Below, one piece after another: positions 1-7,296 of a stretch of DNA of 64,000 nucleotides. The notes beneath the pieces were generated by a model that was not told the DNA's origin, did no database searches, and was given only the letters and a program-made list of their open reading frames with translations. Positions within the stretch are counted from its first letter, which is position 1; each line of letters opens with the position of its first letter. The DNA lies in assembly GCA_046704245.1 (NCBI GenBank), contig JBJKSD010000001.1, forward strand, positions 1 through 64,000. The letters run 5' to 3'. Source of the DNA: UBA660 sp046704245. GTDB lineage: Bacteria; Bacillota_I; Bacilli_A; RF39; UBA660. The position numbers and the translations under genes were made by a program.

Positions 1-13
1 TAATGGCATCTTT

Positions 14-814
14 TTATATATTAAAATCTTTCTTCTTATATTTTATCATGGCTACTACCCCCGAGGTAACAATAATAATGGTTAAAATAATAAAATATTT
101 TATTTCCAAATGTCCAACATCCATAAATTTATCATTTGATAAATAACTTATTGGTGATATATAACTTAATTTAGCAACCTTATCAGCAATCTTAGATATT
201 ATTCCTAAGATAAAGGTTGTAATAATAATACCCCCAATAATAGATGATGCTACTTTAGGTTTCTTTAATAAGGTAGCTATTACTATACCAAGGAAAGCAA
301 AAGTTATTTGAATTATCAATTGTCCAACAAAAATATTTGATAATAATAGATAATCGATACTTTGATCACTAATAATATCCATTGCTATAGCCGTAACTCC
401 AAATAATAAGATATTAAATAATGCCAAATATATTAAAACAACAGATATCTTTCCTAATAAAATATCACTTCTTGACATTGGTTTAGAATAAAGAAATTGA
501 ATAGTCTTTTCATTTTCTTCTTTAGCTATAATTCCGGCCCCCAATATACCAGCAAATATACATCCAGCCACTAAAATAAATTGAGATTCATAGAAGAAAT
601 AACTTAAAATATTTTTAAAAGTAGTTGTAATATCAATATTAAGGGCGCGCAACATTTCCTTAGGGAATTTATCTAACATATCACCCATCATATCCATCTT
701 TTCAATAGCCACTGGATGAAGTGTTACAATCATAATAATTAATAGCGATATAGTAGATACCCATATAAGAACACTTTTAAAGGAATCTTTTAATTCTTTT
801 TTAACTAAATTCAT
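14..814 (-). CDS. ABC-2 type transporter permease
   Basis: Membrane half of an ABC exporter. The 266-residue protein has about six hydrophobic segments, the first near residues 17-36, then a long exposed loop, then paired helices to the C-terminus. This is the ABC-2 permease layout. An ENEKTIQFLYSKPMSR segment near residue 100 resembles the cytoplasmic region of drug or bacteriocin-immunity type permeases. The gene starts one base after the stop of the ATPase gene, so the two are translationally linked. The substrate cannot be read from sequence; self-immunity or peptide/drug export is the usual role. Confidence 0.85.
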   Translation of the reverse strand: MNLVKKELKDSFKSVLIWVSTISLLIIMIVTLHPVAIEKMDMMGDMLDKFPKEMLRALNIDITTTFKNILSYFFYESQFILVAGCIFAGILGAGIIAKEENEKTIQFLYSKPMSRSDILLGKISVVLIYLALFNILLFGVTAIAMDIISDQSIDYLLLSNIFVGQLIIQITFAFLGIVIATLLKKPKVASSIIGGIIITTFILGIISKIADKVAKLSYISPISYLSNDKFMDVGHLEIKYFIILTIIIVTSGVVAMIKYKKKDFNI

Positions 815-815
815 C

Positions 816-1718
816 TTACTTTTCCTCCTTATAATATCTCATAAATAAATCATCTAATTCTGGAGTATGAATAGTAATATCTTCAATATCAAAATTAGAT
901 ATTATTTTTAATAATTCATTAGGAGTATTCTTATACATAAAACTAATAGTATTCTTATCAGTTACTACTTTAGAAACATCTTTCATTTTTAAAGCTTTCT
1001 TAAGGTCATTAACATTATCAGTAGTAATCTTTATCATCTTTAAATCTTTATCTAAAATATCATGAATACCCCCATTAGTAATAATATTACCATCCTTAAT
1101 AAAGGCTACTTTATTACAATGTTTTTGAACTTCAGCTAATACATGAGAAGACATAAAAATAGTAGTTCCTTCTTGTCTTAATTCTTCTAATACTTTAAAT
1201 AAATTAGCTTGCATTAAAGGATCTAATCCATTACTAGGTTCATCTAAAATGAGAATCTTTGGTTTATGTAATAAACTTTGAACAATAGCTACTTTCTTTT
1301 TATTACCTGATGATAATTCACCTACAGGCTTATCTAATTGAATATCAAATAATTTAATATATTTAGTCATTAATCTTTCATCAACAGGCCCATAAAAAGA
1401 ATTAGAATAATTTAAAATATCTTTTACTTTTAAAGTATCATAATAAAATACTTCTGAAGGTACAAACCCAATCTGTTGTTTAATTTCAACACTATCTTCA
1501 ATTGAATCTAAACCTAAAATAGTTATTTTTCCCTCAGTAGGAAAAATAAAGTTTAGCATACAATTAATAGTAGTAGATTTACCAGCCCCATTAGGTCCAA
1601 TAAACCCAAAGAAATCCCCCTTTTTAACATCCATATTCATATGCTCAACAGCTGTAAAATCACCATAATTCTTCTTTAAATCAGTAATCTTAATAACTGT
1701 CTCGTTATTTTCTGGCAC
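816..1718 (-). CDS. ABC transporter ATP-binding protein
   Basis: ATPase subunit that powers the adjoining permease. Walker A (GPNGAGKS) is at residues 41-48, the signature (LSSGN) at 135-139 and Walker B (ILILDEP) near 155-161, followed by an H-loop in SSHVLAE. The C-terminal ~80 residues form the extension typical of ABC-2 exporter ATPases. The start is GTG, with a GAGGTG ribosome site a few bases upstream. At 300 residues it matches the CcmA/YtrB-like family. Substrate unknown. Confidence 0.9.
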   Translation of the reverse strand: MPENNETVIKITDLKKNYGDFTAVEHMNMDVKKGDFFGFIGPNGAGKSTTINCMLNFIFPTEGKITILGLDSIEDSVEIKQQIGFVPSEVFYYDTLKVKDILNYSNSFYGPVDERLMTKYIKLFDIQLDKPVGELSSGNKKKVAIVQSLLHKPKILILDEPSNGLDPLMQANLFKVLEELRQEGTTIFMSSHVLAEVQKHCNKVAFIKDGNIITNGGIHDILDKDLKMIKITTDNVNDLKKALKMKDVSKVVTDKNTISFMYKNTPNELLKIISNFDIEDITIHTPELDDLFMRYYKEEK

Positions 1719-1779
1719 AATATCACCTCGCTATAATTTTAATTATTATTAATTATAATTATACCATATTCAACCATAA

Positions 1780-1882
1780 AAAATAAAAAAAGAGATTATA
1801 CCCGAAAGTATAATCTCCAAGAATAAAAAGGGGTCGGCTAGTGTGATACTAGCTACCAATTCGCCTAATTGGGAATTGGTGC
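1780..1882 (-). ncRNA. Putative ~100-nt small RNA or leader
   Basis: A strong sigma-A-type promoter reads leftward (TTGACA, 17 bp, TATAAT-like TAATAT; 1888-1916). About 65-90 bases later comes an intrinsic terminator: stem GAGATTATAC/GTATAATCTC at 1792-1817, then a T-run. The RNA between can form ACCAATTC/GAATTGGT and GCTAGT/ACTAGC hairpins. No ORF fits. It could be a free small RNA, or an attenuated leader for the ABC operon that starts at 1718. I do not recognise a known riboswitch family in it. Confidence 0.6.
1785..1818 (-). terminator. Intrinsic terminator of the putative small RNA
   Basis: A perfect 10-bp stem with a 6-base loop is followed on the minus strand by a T-run of seven. No minus-strand protein gene lies immediately upstream of it. 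Confidence 0.75.
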
Positions 1883-1887
1883 TGTTT

Positions 1888-1916
1888 ATATTAATCGATA
1901 GATAGGTATTTGTCAA
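1888..1916 (-). promoter_or_regulatory. Sigma-A-type promoter of the putative small RNA
   Basis: On the minus strand, -35 TTGACA (1911-1916) and -10 TAATAT (1888-1893) are separated by exactly 17 bp. The predicted transcription start is near 1881. Confidence 0.75.
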
Positions 1917-2021
1917 GTGTTTTTAGATATATTTTTCTTTATTTAATGTATATTTCCTTTATTTATATAGGAAATATTAGATTATTTTATGATATAATAA
2001 AGATAGTTAGTAGGTGGTACT

Positions 2022-4025
2022 ATGACCGATTTAAGAAGTATTAAAGGCATAGGTAATAAGACTTCAATATTACTTCAAAAATTAGGTATAAATAATACAG
2101 AAGATTTAATTACCCATTATCCATTCCGTTATGAGATATTTTCTAAAACTAATTTAGAAAAAGCTATGGATGGAGATAGAGTAGTTGTCGAAGGGATAGT
2201 TGAAAGTATACCATCTATTTTTAGATTTAAAGGTAAAATGAACAAGATGACTTTTAGATTTAATACTAACAATATAATATTTAATGTATCTATTTATAAT
2301 AGGGCTTTCTTAAGAAACCATCTTAAAATAGGTCGCCATATAGTTGTAATAGGTAAATTAGATCGAATTAAGAATACGATTATTGCCTCAGATATTAAAT
2401 TTGAACTACTAGGAGATAAAACTAAAATTGAACCAATCTATCATACTACTAGTGGTCTAAGTAATAAGATGTTCAATAATTATGTTATTAAAGTATTAGA
2501 TACTTATAAGGAAGATATAAAAGATATATTACCTGATTATATCTATCATAAATATAATCTATTACCTAAAAAAGAAGCTATTAAATTAATTCATAATCCT
2601 AATAATATAAATGAATTAAAACAAGCTCAAATAATGCTTAAATATGAAGAATTATTCTTATTTATGTTAAAGATTAATTATTTAAAAATAAAACGCCGTA
2701 ATGAAAGTACTGGATTATCACGTGATATAGATATGTCTAGAGTTGAAAGCTTTATTACTGGTTTACCATTCTTATTAACTTTTGATCAAAAGAAAGCCGT
2801 TGAAGAAATATTACGAGATTTAAGAGAAACTCCTCGTATGAATAGACTATTACAAGGTGATGTCGGTAGTGGTAAAACTATTGTAGCTGTTATAGCTATG
2901 TTTGCTAACTATATTAGTGGTTATCAAACCGCTCTTATGGCTCCAACAGAAATACTAGCTAACCAACATTATCATAATATTATTGAATTATTTAAAGGTA
3001 CTAATATTAAACTAGCACTATTAACTAGTAGTATTGATCGCCGCCAAAAACAAAAGATTTATGAAGATATTAAAAATGGTGATATTGATATTGTTATAGG
3101 TACTCATGCTTTAATTCAAGAAGAATTAAAGTATCATAACTTAGGTCTAGTTATTACCGATGAACAACATCGTTTTGGGGTCAATCAACGAGCAAACTTG
3201 CAAAATAAAGGTTATATGCCAGATGTCTTATATATGAGTGCTACGCCAATCCCTAGAACTTATGCTCTAACTATCTATGGTGATATGGATATTTCAAGTA
3301 TTAAAACTATGCCTAGTGGGCGAAAAGAAATAATTACTTATTTAAAAAGCACTAGAGAATTAAAAGAAGTATTAGAATTAATGTGGCAAGAATTACAACA
3401 AGGTCATCAGATATATGTTATTGCCCCTTTAATTGAAGAAAGTGAAAAAGTTGATCTAACTAATGTTAATTTATTAAAAGAAAAGATGGAATTAGCATTT
3501 GGAGGCCAATATAATATTGATATTCTACATGGTAAGATGTTAGCTAAAGATAAAGAACGAATAATGAAACAATTTACTACTAATAAAACGAATATATTAA
3601 TTAGTACTACTGTTATTGAAGTAGGAATAGATACTCCTAATGCGACTATGATTGTTATCTTTGATGCTGATCACTTTGGATTAGCAACTCTTCATCAATT
3701 AAGAGGCCGAGTAGGACGCAGTGATCTTCAATCATACGCTATATTAATTAGTGATAGTGAAAAAGAACGATTAAAAATTATGGAAGAAACTAATGATGGT
3801 TTTGATATTAGTGAAGCTGACTTTAATCTTCGTGGTCATGGTGATCTATTTGGTATTAAACAAAGTGGCGATATGTCATTTAAAGTAGCGGATTTAAAGA
3901 AAGATTTTAAAATCTTATTACAAGCCAAAGATGATTCAATGGAATTATTAACTCAAGGTAATATAGAAGATAGCAATAATCTGTTATTAAAAGATATAAT
4001 TATCGAATTAGATCATCTAAATTAA
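2022..4025 (+). CDS. recG: ATP-dependent DNA helicase RecG
   Basis: Branch-migration helicase that remodels stalled forks and Holliday junctions. An N-terminal HhH-like segment (SIKGIGNKTS) leads into the OB-fold wedge domain (residues ~60-130). The two RecA-like lobes follow: Walker A GDVGSGKT near 279-286, DEQH near 378, SATPIPRT, and the lobe-2 HQLRGRVGRS motif. The C-terminal FNLRGHGDLFG block is characteristic of RecG. The 667-residue length is normal. ATG is preceded by AGGTGG at 2012-2017, and a TATAAT lies at 1993-1998. Confidence 0.97.
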   Translation: MTDLRSIKGIGNKTSILLQKLGINNTEDLITHYPFRYEIFSKTNLEKAMDGDRVVVEGIVESIPSIFRFKGKMNKMTFRFNTNNIIFNVSIYNRAFLRNHLKIGRHIVVIGKLDRIKNTIIASDIKFELLGDKTKIEPIYHTTSGLSNKMFNNYVIKVLDTYKEDIKDILPDYIYHKYNLLPKKEAIKLIHNPNNINELKQAQIMLKYEELFLFMLKINYLKIKRRNESTGLSRDIDMSRVESFITGLPFLLTFDQKKAVEEILRDLRETPRMNRLLQGDVGSGKTIVAVIAMFANYISGYQTALMAPTEILANQHYHNIIELFKGTNIKLALLTSSIDRRQKQKIYEDIKNGDIDIVIGTHALIQEELKYHNLGLVITDEQHRFGVNQRANLQNKGYMPDVLYMSATPIPRTYALTIYGDMDISSIKTMPSGRKEIITYLKSTRELKEVLELMWQELQQGHQIYVIAPLIEESEKVDLTNVNLLKEKMELAFGGQYNIDILHGKMLAKDKERIMKQFTTNKTNILISTTVIEVGIDTPNATMIVIFDADHFGLATLHQLRGRVGRSDLQSYAILISDSEKERLKIMEETNDGFDISEADFNLRGHGDLFGIKQSGDMSFKVADLKKDFKILLQAKDDSMELLTQGNIEDSNNLLLKDIIIELDHLN

Positions 4026-4068
4026 TGTCAAAAATATGACAAATATTTTAAAAAAAATTATTCCTTTG

Positions 4069-4097
4069 TTGACTTTTCAAACTATAAATATTATGAT
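4069..4097 (+). promoter_or_regulatory. Promoter of the 4.1-kb small RNA
   Basis: -35 TTGACT (4069-4074), 17-bp spacer, -10 TATGAT (4092-4097). The predicted start is near 4104, at the foot of the first hairpin. Confidence 0.75.
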
Positions 4098-4103
4098 TAT
4101 TAT

Positions 4104-4205
4104 AGCGTGATTGGTTCACGCGCATTCTCACGGTTTAATTGTGAGAGTGCATTCAACCAAAACCCCCTGAATTGAGTTCTCGCAAGAGAACTCTATTTTT
4201 TTGTT
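4104..4205 (+). ncRNA. Putative structured small RNA with C-rich segment
   Basis: A ~100-nt transcript is bounded by a clear promoter and an intrinsic terminator. Hairpin 1 is GCGTGA/TCACGC (4105-4121) with loop TTGGT. Hairpin 2 is GCATTCTCAC/GTGAGAGTGC (4122-4150), with one G-U pair. The downstream ACCAA (4156-4160) is exactly complementary to the hairpin-1 loop, which predicts a pseudoknot. A single-stranded ACCCCCTGAATT follows, then the terminator stem GAGTTCTC-GCAA-GAGAACTC (4174-4193) and a T-run. C-rich unpaired segments in Gram-positive small RNAs often pair with ribosome-binding sites; that role is inferred here. Confidence 0.65.
4157..4205 (+). repeat. C-rich/terminator repeat, copy 1
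   Basis: The sequence ACCCCCTGAATTGAGTTCTC plus its terminator hairpin recurs at about 5815 and 8202. About 20 bases past the T-run a CCAAAACTTT segment is also shared with copy 2. The three copies bracket the accessory genes. Confidence 0.8.
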
Positions 4206-4322
4206 TTATAGGATAAGGGATGGCCAAAACTTTCGAGGTGATTTTATCCCTCATTTACTCCTCAATTTTCCAATTAAAAAAGGTGTAATTTTAAAAAAAC
4301 TATCATATAATGTATAAAAAGC

Positions 4323-4342
4323 AAATTATCAATTGATAATTT
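4323..4342 (+). promoter_or_regulatory. Perfect 20-bp palindromic operator
   Basis: AAATTATCAATTGATAATTT is a perfect palindrome that covers the -35 element (TTGATA, 4333-4338) of the toxin-antitoxin promoter. This is where an autorepressing HTH antitoxin would be expected to bind. A related imperfect palindrome lies at 7229-7245. Confidence 0.7.
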
Positions 4343-4361
4343 TTTTAAATGGTGTTATACT
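4333..4361 (+). promoter_or_regulatory. Promoter of the toxin-antitoxin pair
   Basis: -35 TTGATA (4333-4338), 17-bp spacer, -10 TATACT (4356-4361). It overlaps the palindrome, which implies repression by the operon's own antitoxin. Confidence 0.7.
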
Positions 4362-4378
4362 ATTAATGGTGATGCATA

Positions 4379-4687
4379 TTGGACGCAAATTTAATACTAA
4401 GTAAAACAAAAAAAGCGATGCAAGATGCATCATATGATATGGTTCCAACTGTAAAAAATCGAAATTCAAGAAGAAAATATGGATTATCTTTATATGATAT
4501 AGAAGATTTTCTTTCAAAATTAGAAATAGCCGACTTAATTCAAGGACCAATAGTTGATAGAGATTATCCAAATGAAGAATTATTTATATTTAAAAAAGAA
4601 ATAATACCCAATGTGATATTTTATGTAAAAATTAAAGAAAAGGATAATCAAATTAAAATTCTATCATGCCATGAAGATGAAAATTAG
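4379..4687 (+). CDS. MqsR-like toxin of a type II toxin-antitoxin pair
   Basis: A small 102-residue protein upstream of a Panacea-type antitoxin. Its second half (a DI..FLSKLE.ADL..GP..D segment, then a YVKIKIK-like strand and an ILSCHED end) resembles the beta-sheet and C-terminal strand of MqsR-type mRNA interferases, whose end reads ..LIVSFK. The start is TTG, with GGTG at 4368-4371. It lies 11 bases before the antitoxin gene under the same repressible promoter. The family assignment rests on pattern and context, not on an alignment. Another interferase fold is possible. Confidence 0.6.
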   Translation: MDANLILSKTKKAMQDASYDMVPTVKNRNSRRKYGLSLYDIEDFLSKLEIADLIQGPIVDRDYPNEELFIFKKEIIPNVIFYVKIKEKDNQIKILSCHEDEN

Positions 4688-4698
4688 GAGGGATTTTT

Positions 4699-5664
4699 AT
4701 GGAAAATAGAGAAAATTTAAGAATAAGAAAGCAAACTGTGGAAGTTAAAGGTATTCTAATTGAATTTGAAGAATATTATAAAGTTGACCCAATAACAGAA
4801 GAAGAATTATTTGATAGAGAACTAGAGATTGAAAATGATTCTAGACTTTATGATGCTTATAAAAAACAAAAAGGTCTGCTGACTACTCAAGAAATAAAAA
4901 ACATAAGAAAAAAATACGGTATGACGCAAAAAGAGTATGCCACATCTATCGGTGTTGGCGAAGTGACTGTTCATAGATTTGAAAATGGTGCTATTCAAAC
5001 TGAATCTGTGGATGCAGTAATGAGATTAAGCGATGACCCTGATAATATGTGCAATTTATTGATAAAGAACCATATAAATTTACCAGAAGAATCATATCAA
5101 AATTTTATGAAAAAGGTTAACGAGTTGCAAAGATTAAAAAGACATTGTATTGCAAAATACAACCTTAATGATTTTGTAGATTTGGATATTCAAACAATTG
5201 ATGCAGAGATTGTATCCTCTTGTTTGATAAATAAATATAATAATCAATATGATTTGTTATCTCAAAAATATGATATTGAAGCAAACATTAATTCTGAATA
5301 TATTACTCCCCTTAAATTGCAAAAACTATTATATTATATTCAGGGACTATCGTTACATATTTTTGGGAAGCCAGCTTTTAACAATAAAATATTAGCATGG
5401 GGGTATGGACCTGTAGTTAATGAAATATATCAAAAATATAAAGACAACGGTCGCTCTCAAATTACTGCTACAGAATGTGATTCATTAATTAGTAATGGTT
5501 TAAATAAAATAATTGATATTGTTATAGAAAGCTACGGTCAAATAGAATCTGGAAGATTAATTGATTTAACTCATGATGAAGAACCTTGGTATAGTACTAC
5601 TAAAGATTCTGAAATAACAACAGCAAAAATTAAAGACTATTTTAATAAAGTATACGATAACTAA
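4699..5664 (+). CDS. Antitoxin: MqsA-like HTH fused to Panacea/SocA (DUF4065) domain
   Basis: Predicted antitoxin and autoregulator. Residues ~1-60 resemble the MqsA N-terminal region but lack its zinc-binding cysteines. Residues ~60-115 are an XRE HTH (LLTTQEIKNIRKKYGMTQKE...GVGEVTVHRFENG). From about residue 195 comes the Panacea domain: ITPLKLQKLLYYIQG, a WGYGPVV motif, and DLTHDEEPW near the end. Panacea is a promiscuous neutralising domain found with many unrelated toxins. GGAGG precedes the ATG. Its own terminator lies just downstream. Confidence 0.85.
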   Translation: MENRENLRIRKQTVEVKGILIEFEEYYKVDPITEEELFDRELEIENDSRLYDAYKKQKGLLTTQEIKNIRKKYGMTQKEYATSIGVGEVTVHRFENGAIQTESVDAVMRLSDDPDNMCNLLIKNHINLPEESYQNFMKKVNELQRLKRHCIAKYNLNDFVDLDIQTIDAEIVSSCLINKYNNQYDLLSQKYDIEANINSEYITPLKLQKLLYYIQGLSLHIFGKPAFNNKILAWGYGPVVNEIYQKYKDNGRSQITATECDSLISNGLNKIIDIVIESYGQIESGRLIDLTHDEEPWYSTTKDSEITTAKIKDYFNKVYDN

Positions 5665-5665
5665 A

Positions 5666-5691
5666 ATAGAGAATTGCAATTCTCTATTTTT
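5666..5691 (+). terminator. Terminator of the toxin-antitoxin operon
   Basis: A palindrome centred on AGAGAATTGCAATTCTCT (5668-5685) is followed by a T-rich run, right after the antitoxin stop. Confidence 0.75.
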
Positions 5692-6001
5692 TGCCCCACT
5701 TTTATCCCACGACAAATCAAAAATAGCTAATAGCAATAAACAAAATTAAACAATAAGGTGCTTGCAAAATAAAGTAAAAATGAATATTAGATAATATAAA
5801 ATAATGAAAAAACTACCCCCTGAATTGAGTTCTCGCAAGAGAATTCAATTTTTTTTTGCATCTTATAACACAAGAGATTGCAGGAGCGAACCAAAACTTT
5901 TGGACCGTTATTACATCTTAATTATATCTTAACTTCCAACATTTAAATCATGTTATAATAATAGTAATGGATGTTGAAGTGAGGTAATTAGTATAGGACA
6001 A
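5692..6001. other. Gene-free spacer with repeat copy 2
   Basis: An AT-rich spacer without a credible ORF. It contains the second C-rich/terminator repeat, about 130 bases beyond the real terminator of the antitoxin, and a TATAAT at 5954-5959 that may serve the next gene. A six-codon ORF (ATG near 5968, stop at 5985) is probably meaningless. Confidence 0.6.
5715..5853 (+). repeat. C-rich/terminator repeat, copy 2
   Basis: Core ACCCCCTGAATTGAGTTCTC at 5815-5834 with a ten-pair stem TTGAGTTCTC/GAGAATTCAA (5825-5848) and a T-run. The closing stem carries changes relative to copy 1 that keep pairing (G-U and A-U). About 100 bases upstream of the core are also similar to copy 3, including AATAAAGTAAAAATGAATAT. 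Confidence 0.75.
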
Positions 6002-7183
6002 GTGAAAACTATAACTAAACAAGATGAACCTAAACCTTCTGTTCTTAGTACATATCACCTAGCATTTAATTTTATTGGATATGTTAGTTTTTTTAATGCG
6101 CTTATCGCTCTCCATAAAAAGTGTAAAAATGATAAGAATATATTAAGATTTATGGAATTTGCAAACACTGTAATGCTCAAAGATTTTGCAATAATTATAA
6201 ATGAAATTTATAACTATATAAAATCAGGAGCCCCTGATATCTTTAAAAAAATGTGTGATGAACAACCAAGATTAGTAGACTTTTTAAGTTTTATTAAAAA
6301 AATAAGAAACAATATGAAGTTTCTCCCAAAAAGAAAAACCATTAACGCAATCTTGAATTCATTGTCAAATAAATTTCCTAATAATTTTGGTATAAAAAAC
6401 AAAAATGATATTGTATATCATTGTGGTTATTTTTTTGGAAACAATGTTGTGTTTGGTTCTAACTTATATTCTGAATATATATTTTTTGAACCTAAGAAAA
6501 TTTGTACACAAAAAGATGATTTGTTTCTTTTTACAAATGATATTTTTAAAAATATTCATATGTTATTTAAAGTTTTTGAAAAAGTTGTATTTAAAGATGA
6601 TGTTAATATACCTAAGATTATCGTTAGAAAAAGAAAAAGATTCTTCCAAATATACCAACAAACCACCAAATTTGATAAAATGGTGAGAAAAAGCAAGTAT
6701 AATAAATACACTGTCTTCATATTTATGTTAATTGTGGAGGAAATTTATAGTGCTAAAGTGTATTTTGAGTATATATTTGATATGGATAGTACGATTAAGG
6801 ATAGTTACTTGTTGTTTTTCTTCTCACAATATATTGCCATCAAATATGATCAAATTAGAGATGCTTTAGAATTGTTAGTTAGAGATGGTAACAAATTTGG
6901 TGTTGATTACATAAGACTGAAAAAAGAAGTTGAAAAGCTAAATATATTTTCAGAAGATGTGAAATTATTTGTGGGAAAACTGCGAAACAGTCATCATTGT
7001 ACTGAATTTTCAAAATATATTTTAAATGGGGGACAAAATTTTATTAATCTCACTGAGCTATACTTAAGCATAGCTCAGCTAGAAAAATGGCCAGATGATT
7101 ATATTATAATGTTAAATAAAATGAGATATGAACTTGATATAATATTAAAATTTTGTAGTAAAAATATAGGAATACACTATTGA
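6002..7183 (+). CDS. Unrecognised protein of the accessory island
   Basis: I do not recognise this 393-residue protein. It is mostly helical and rich in Lys, Phe, Ile and Tyr, with no signal peptide. Two hydrophobic stretches (about 235-250 and 268-282) look more like buried helices than membrane spans. An LRNSHHC segment near residues 327-333 is reminiscent of the Arg-Asn...His region of HEPN proteins, but the spacing does not match RxxxxH, so this is only a hint. The start is GTG with a weak AGGA just upstream; a stronger GAGG at 5981 is too far away, so the start is uncertain. It lies alone between repeat copies 2 and 3. Confidence 0.6.
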   Translation: MKTITKQDEPKPSVLSTYHLAFNFIGYVSFFNALIALHKKCKNDKNILRFMEFANTVMLKDFAIIINEIYNYIKSGAPDIFKKMCDEQPRLVDFLSFIKKIRNNMKFLPKRKTINAILNSLSNKFPNNFGIKNKNDIVYHCGYFFGNNVVFGSNLYSEYIFFEPKKICTQKDDLFLFTNDIFKNIHMLFKVFEKVVFKDDVNIPKIIVRKRKRFFQIYQQTTKFDKMVRKSKYNKYTVFIFMLIVEEIYSAKVYFEYIFDMDSTIKDSYLLFFFSQYIAIKYDQIRDALELLVRDGNKFGVDYIRLKKEVEKLNIFSEDVKLFVGKLRNSHHCTEFSKYILNGGQNFINLTELYLSIAQLEKWPDDYIIMLNKMRYELDIILKFCSKNIGIHY

Positions 7184-7228
7184 TTGTACGAAAAAAGAAA
7201 AACGATATTCTACCTATTTTTTACCTCA

Positions 7229-7245
7229 TTTATCAATTGGATAAA
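7229..7245 (+). promoter_or_regulatory. Imperfect palindrome before the HEPN-like gene
   Basis: TTTATC-AATTG-GATAAA, with arms of 6 bp. Its core resembles the toxin-antitoxin operator (TTATCAATTGATAA). It lies about 20 bases upstream of a TATAAT at 7264-7269. It could be a shared binding site for the antitoxin; inference. Confidence 0.4.
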
Positions 7246-7296
7246 AAATATGATTGTCGATGATATAATAATATTAAATGAACTGTAGGTGTATTT

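Larger units (their letters stand above)
4026..4378. other. Gene-free stretch with small RNA and toxin-antitoxin promoter
   Basis: About 350 bases between recG and the toxin gene without a credible ORF. It holds a promoter (4069-4097), a structured small RNA with terminator (4104-4205), an AT-rich spacer, then a palindrome and the promoter of the toxin-antitoxin pair (4323-4361). Confidence 0.7.

Noticed and set aside
1780..1881. SRP RNA (4.5S) or a known riboswitch for the small RNA
   Set aside because: The SRP core GGAAGGAAGCA-type motif is absent, and no known riboswitch core was recognised.
4329..4571. 80-codon minus-strand ORF across the toxin gene start
   Set aside because: It lies antisense to the toxin and its promoter, lacks a ribosome site, and is low-complexity hydrophobic as expected of an antisense shadow.
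6405..6686. 93-codon ORF inside the 6002-7183 gene in another frame
   Set aside because: It lies entirely within the longer frame, has no good ribosome site, and has the Leu/Phe-rich makeup of an out-of-frame shadow.
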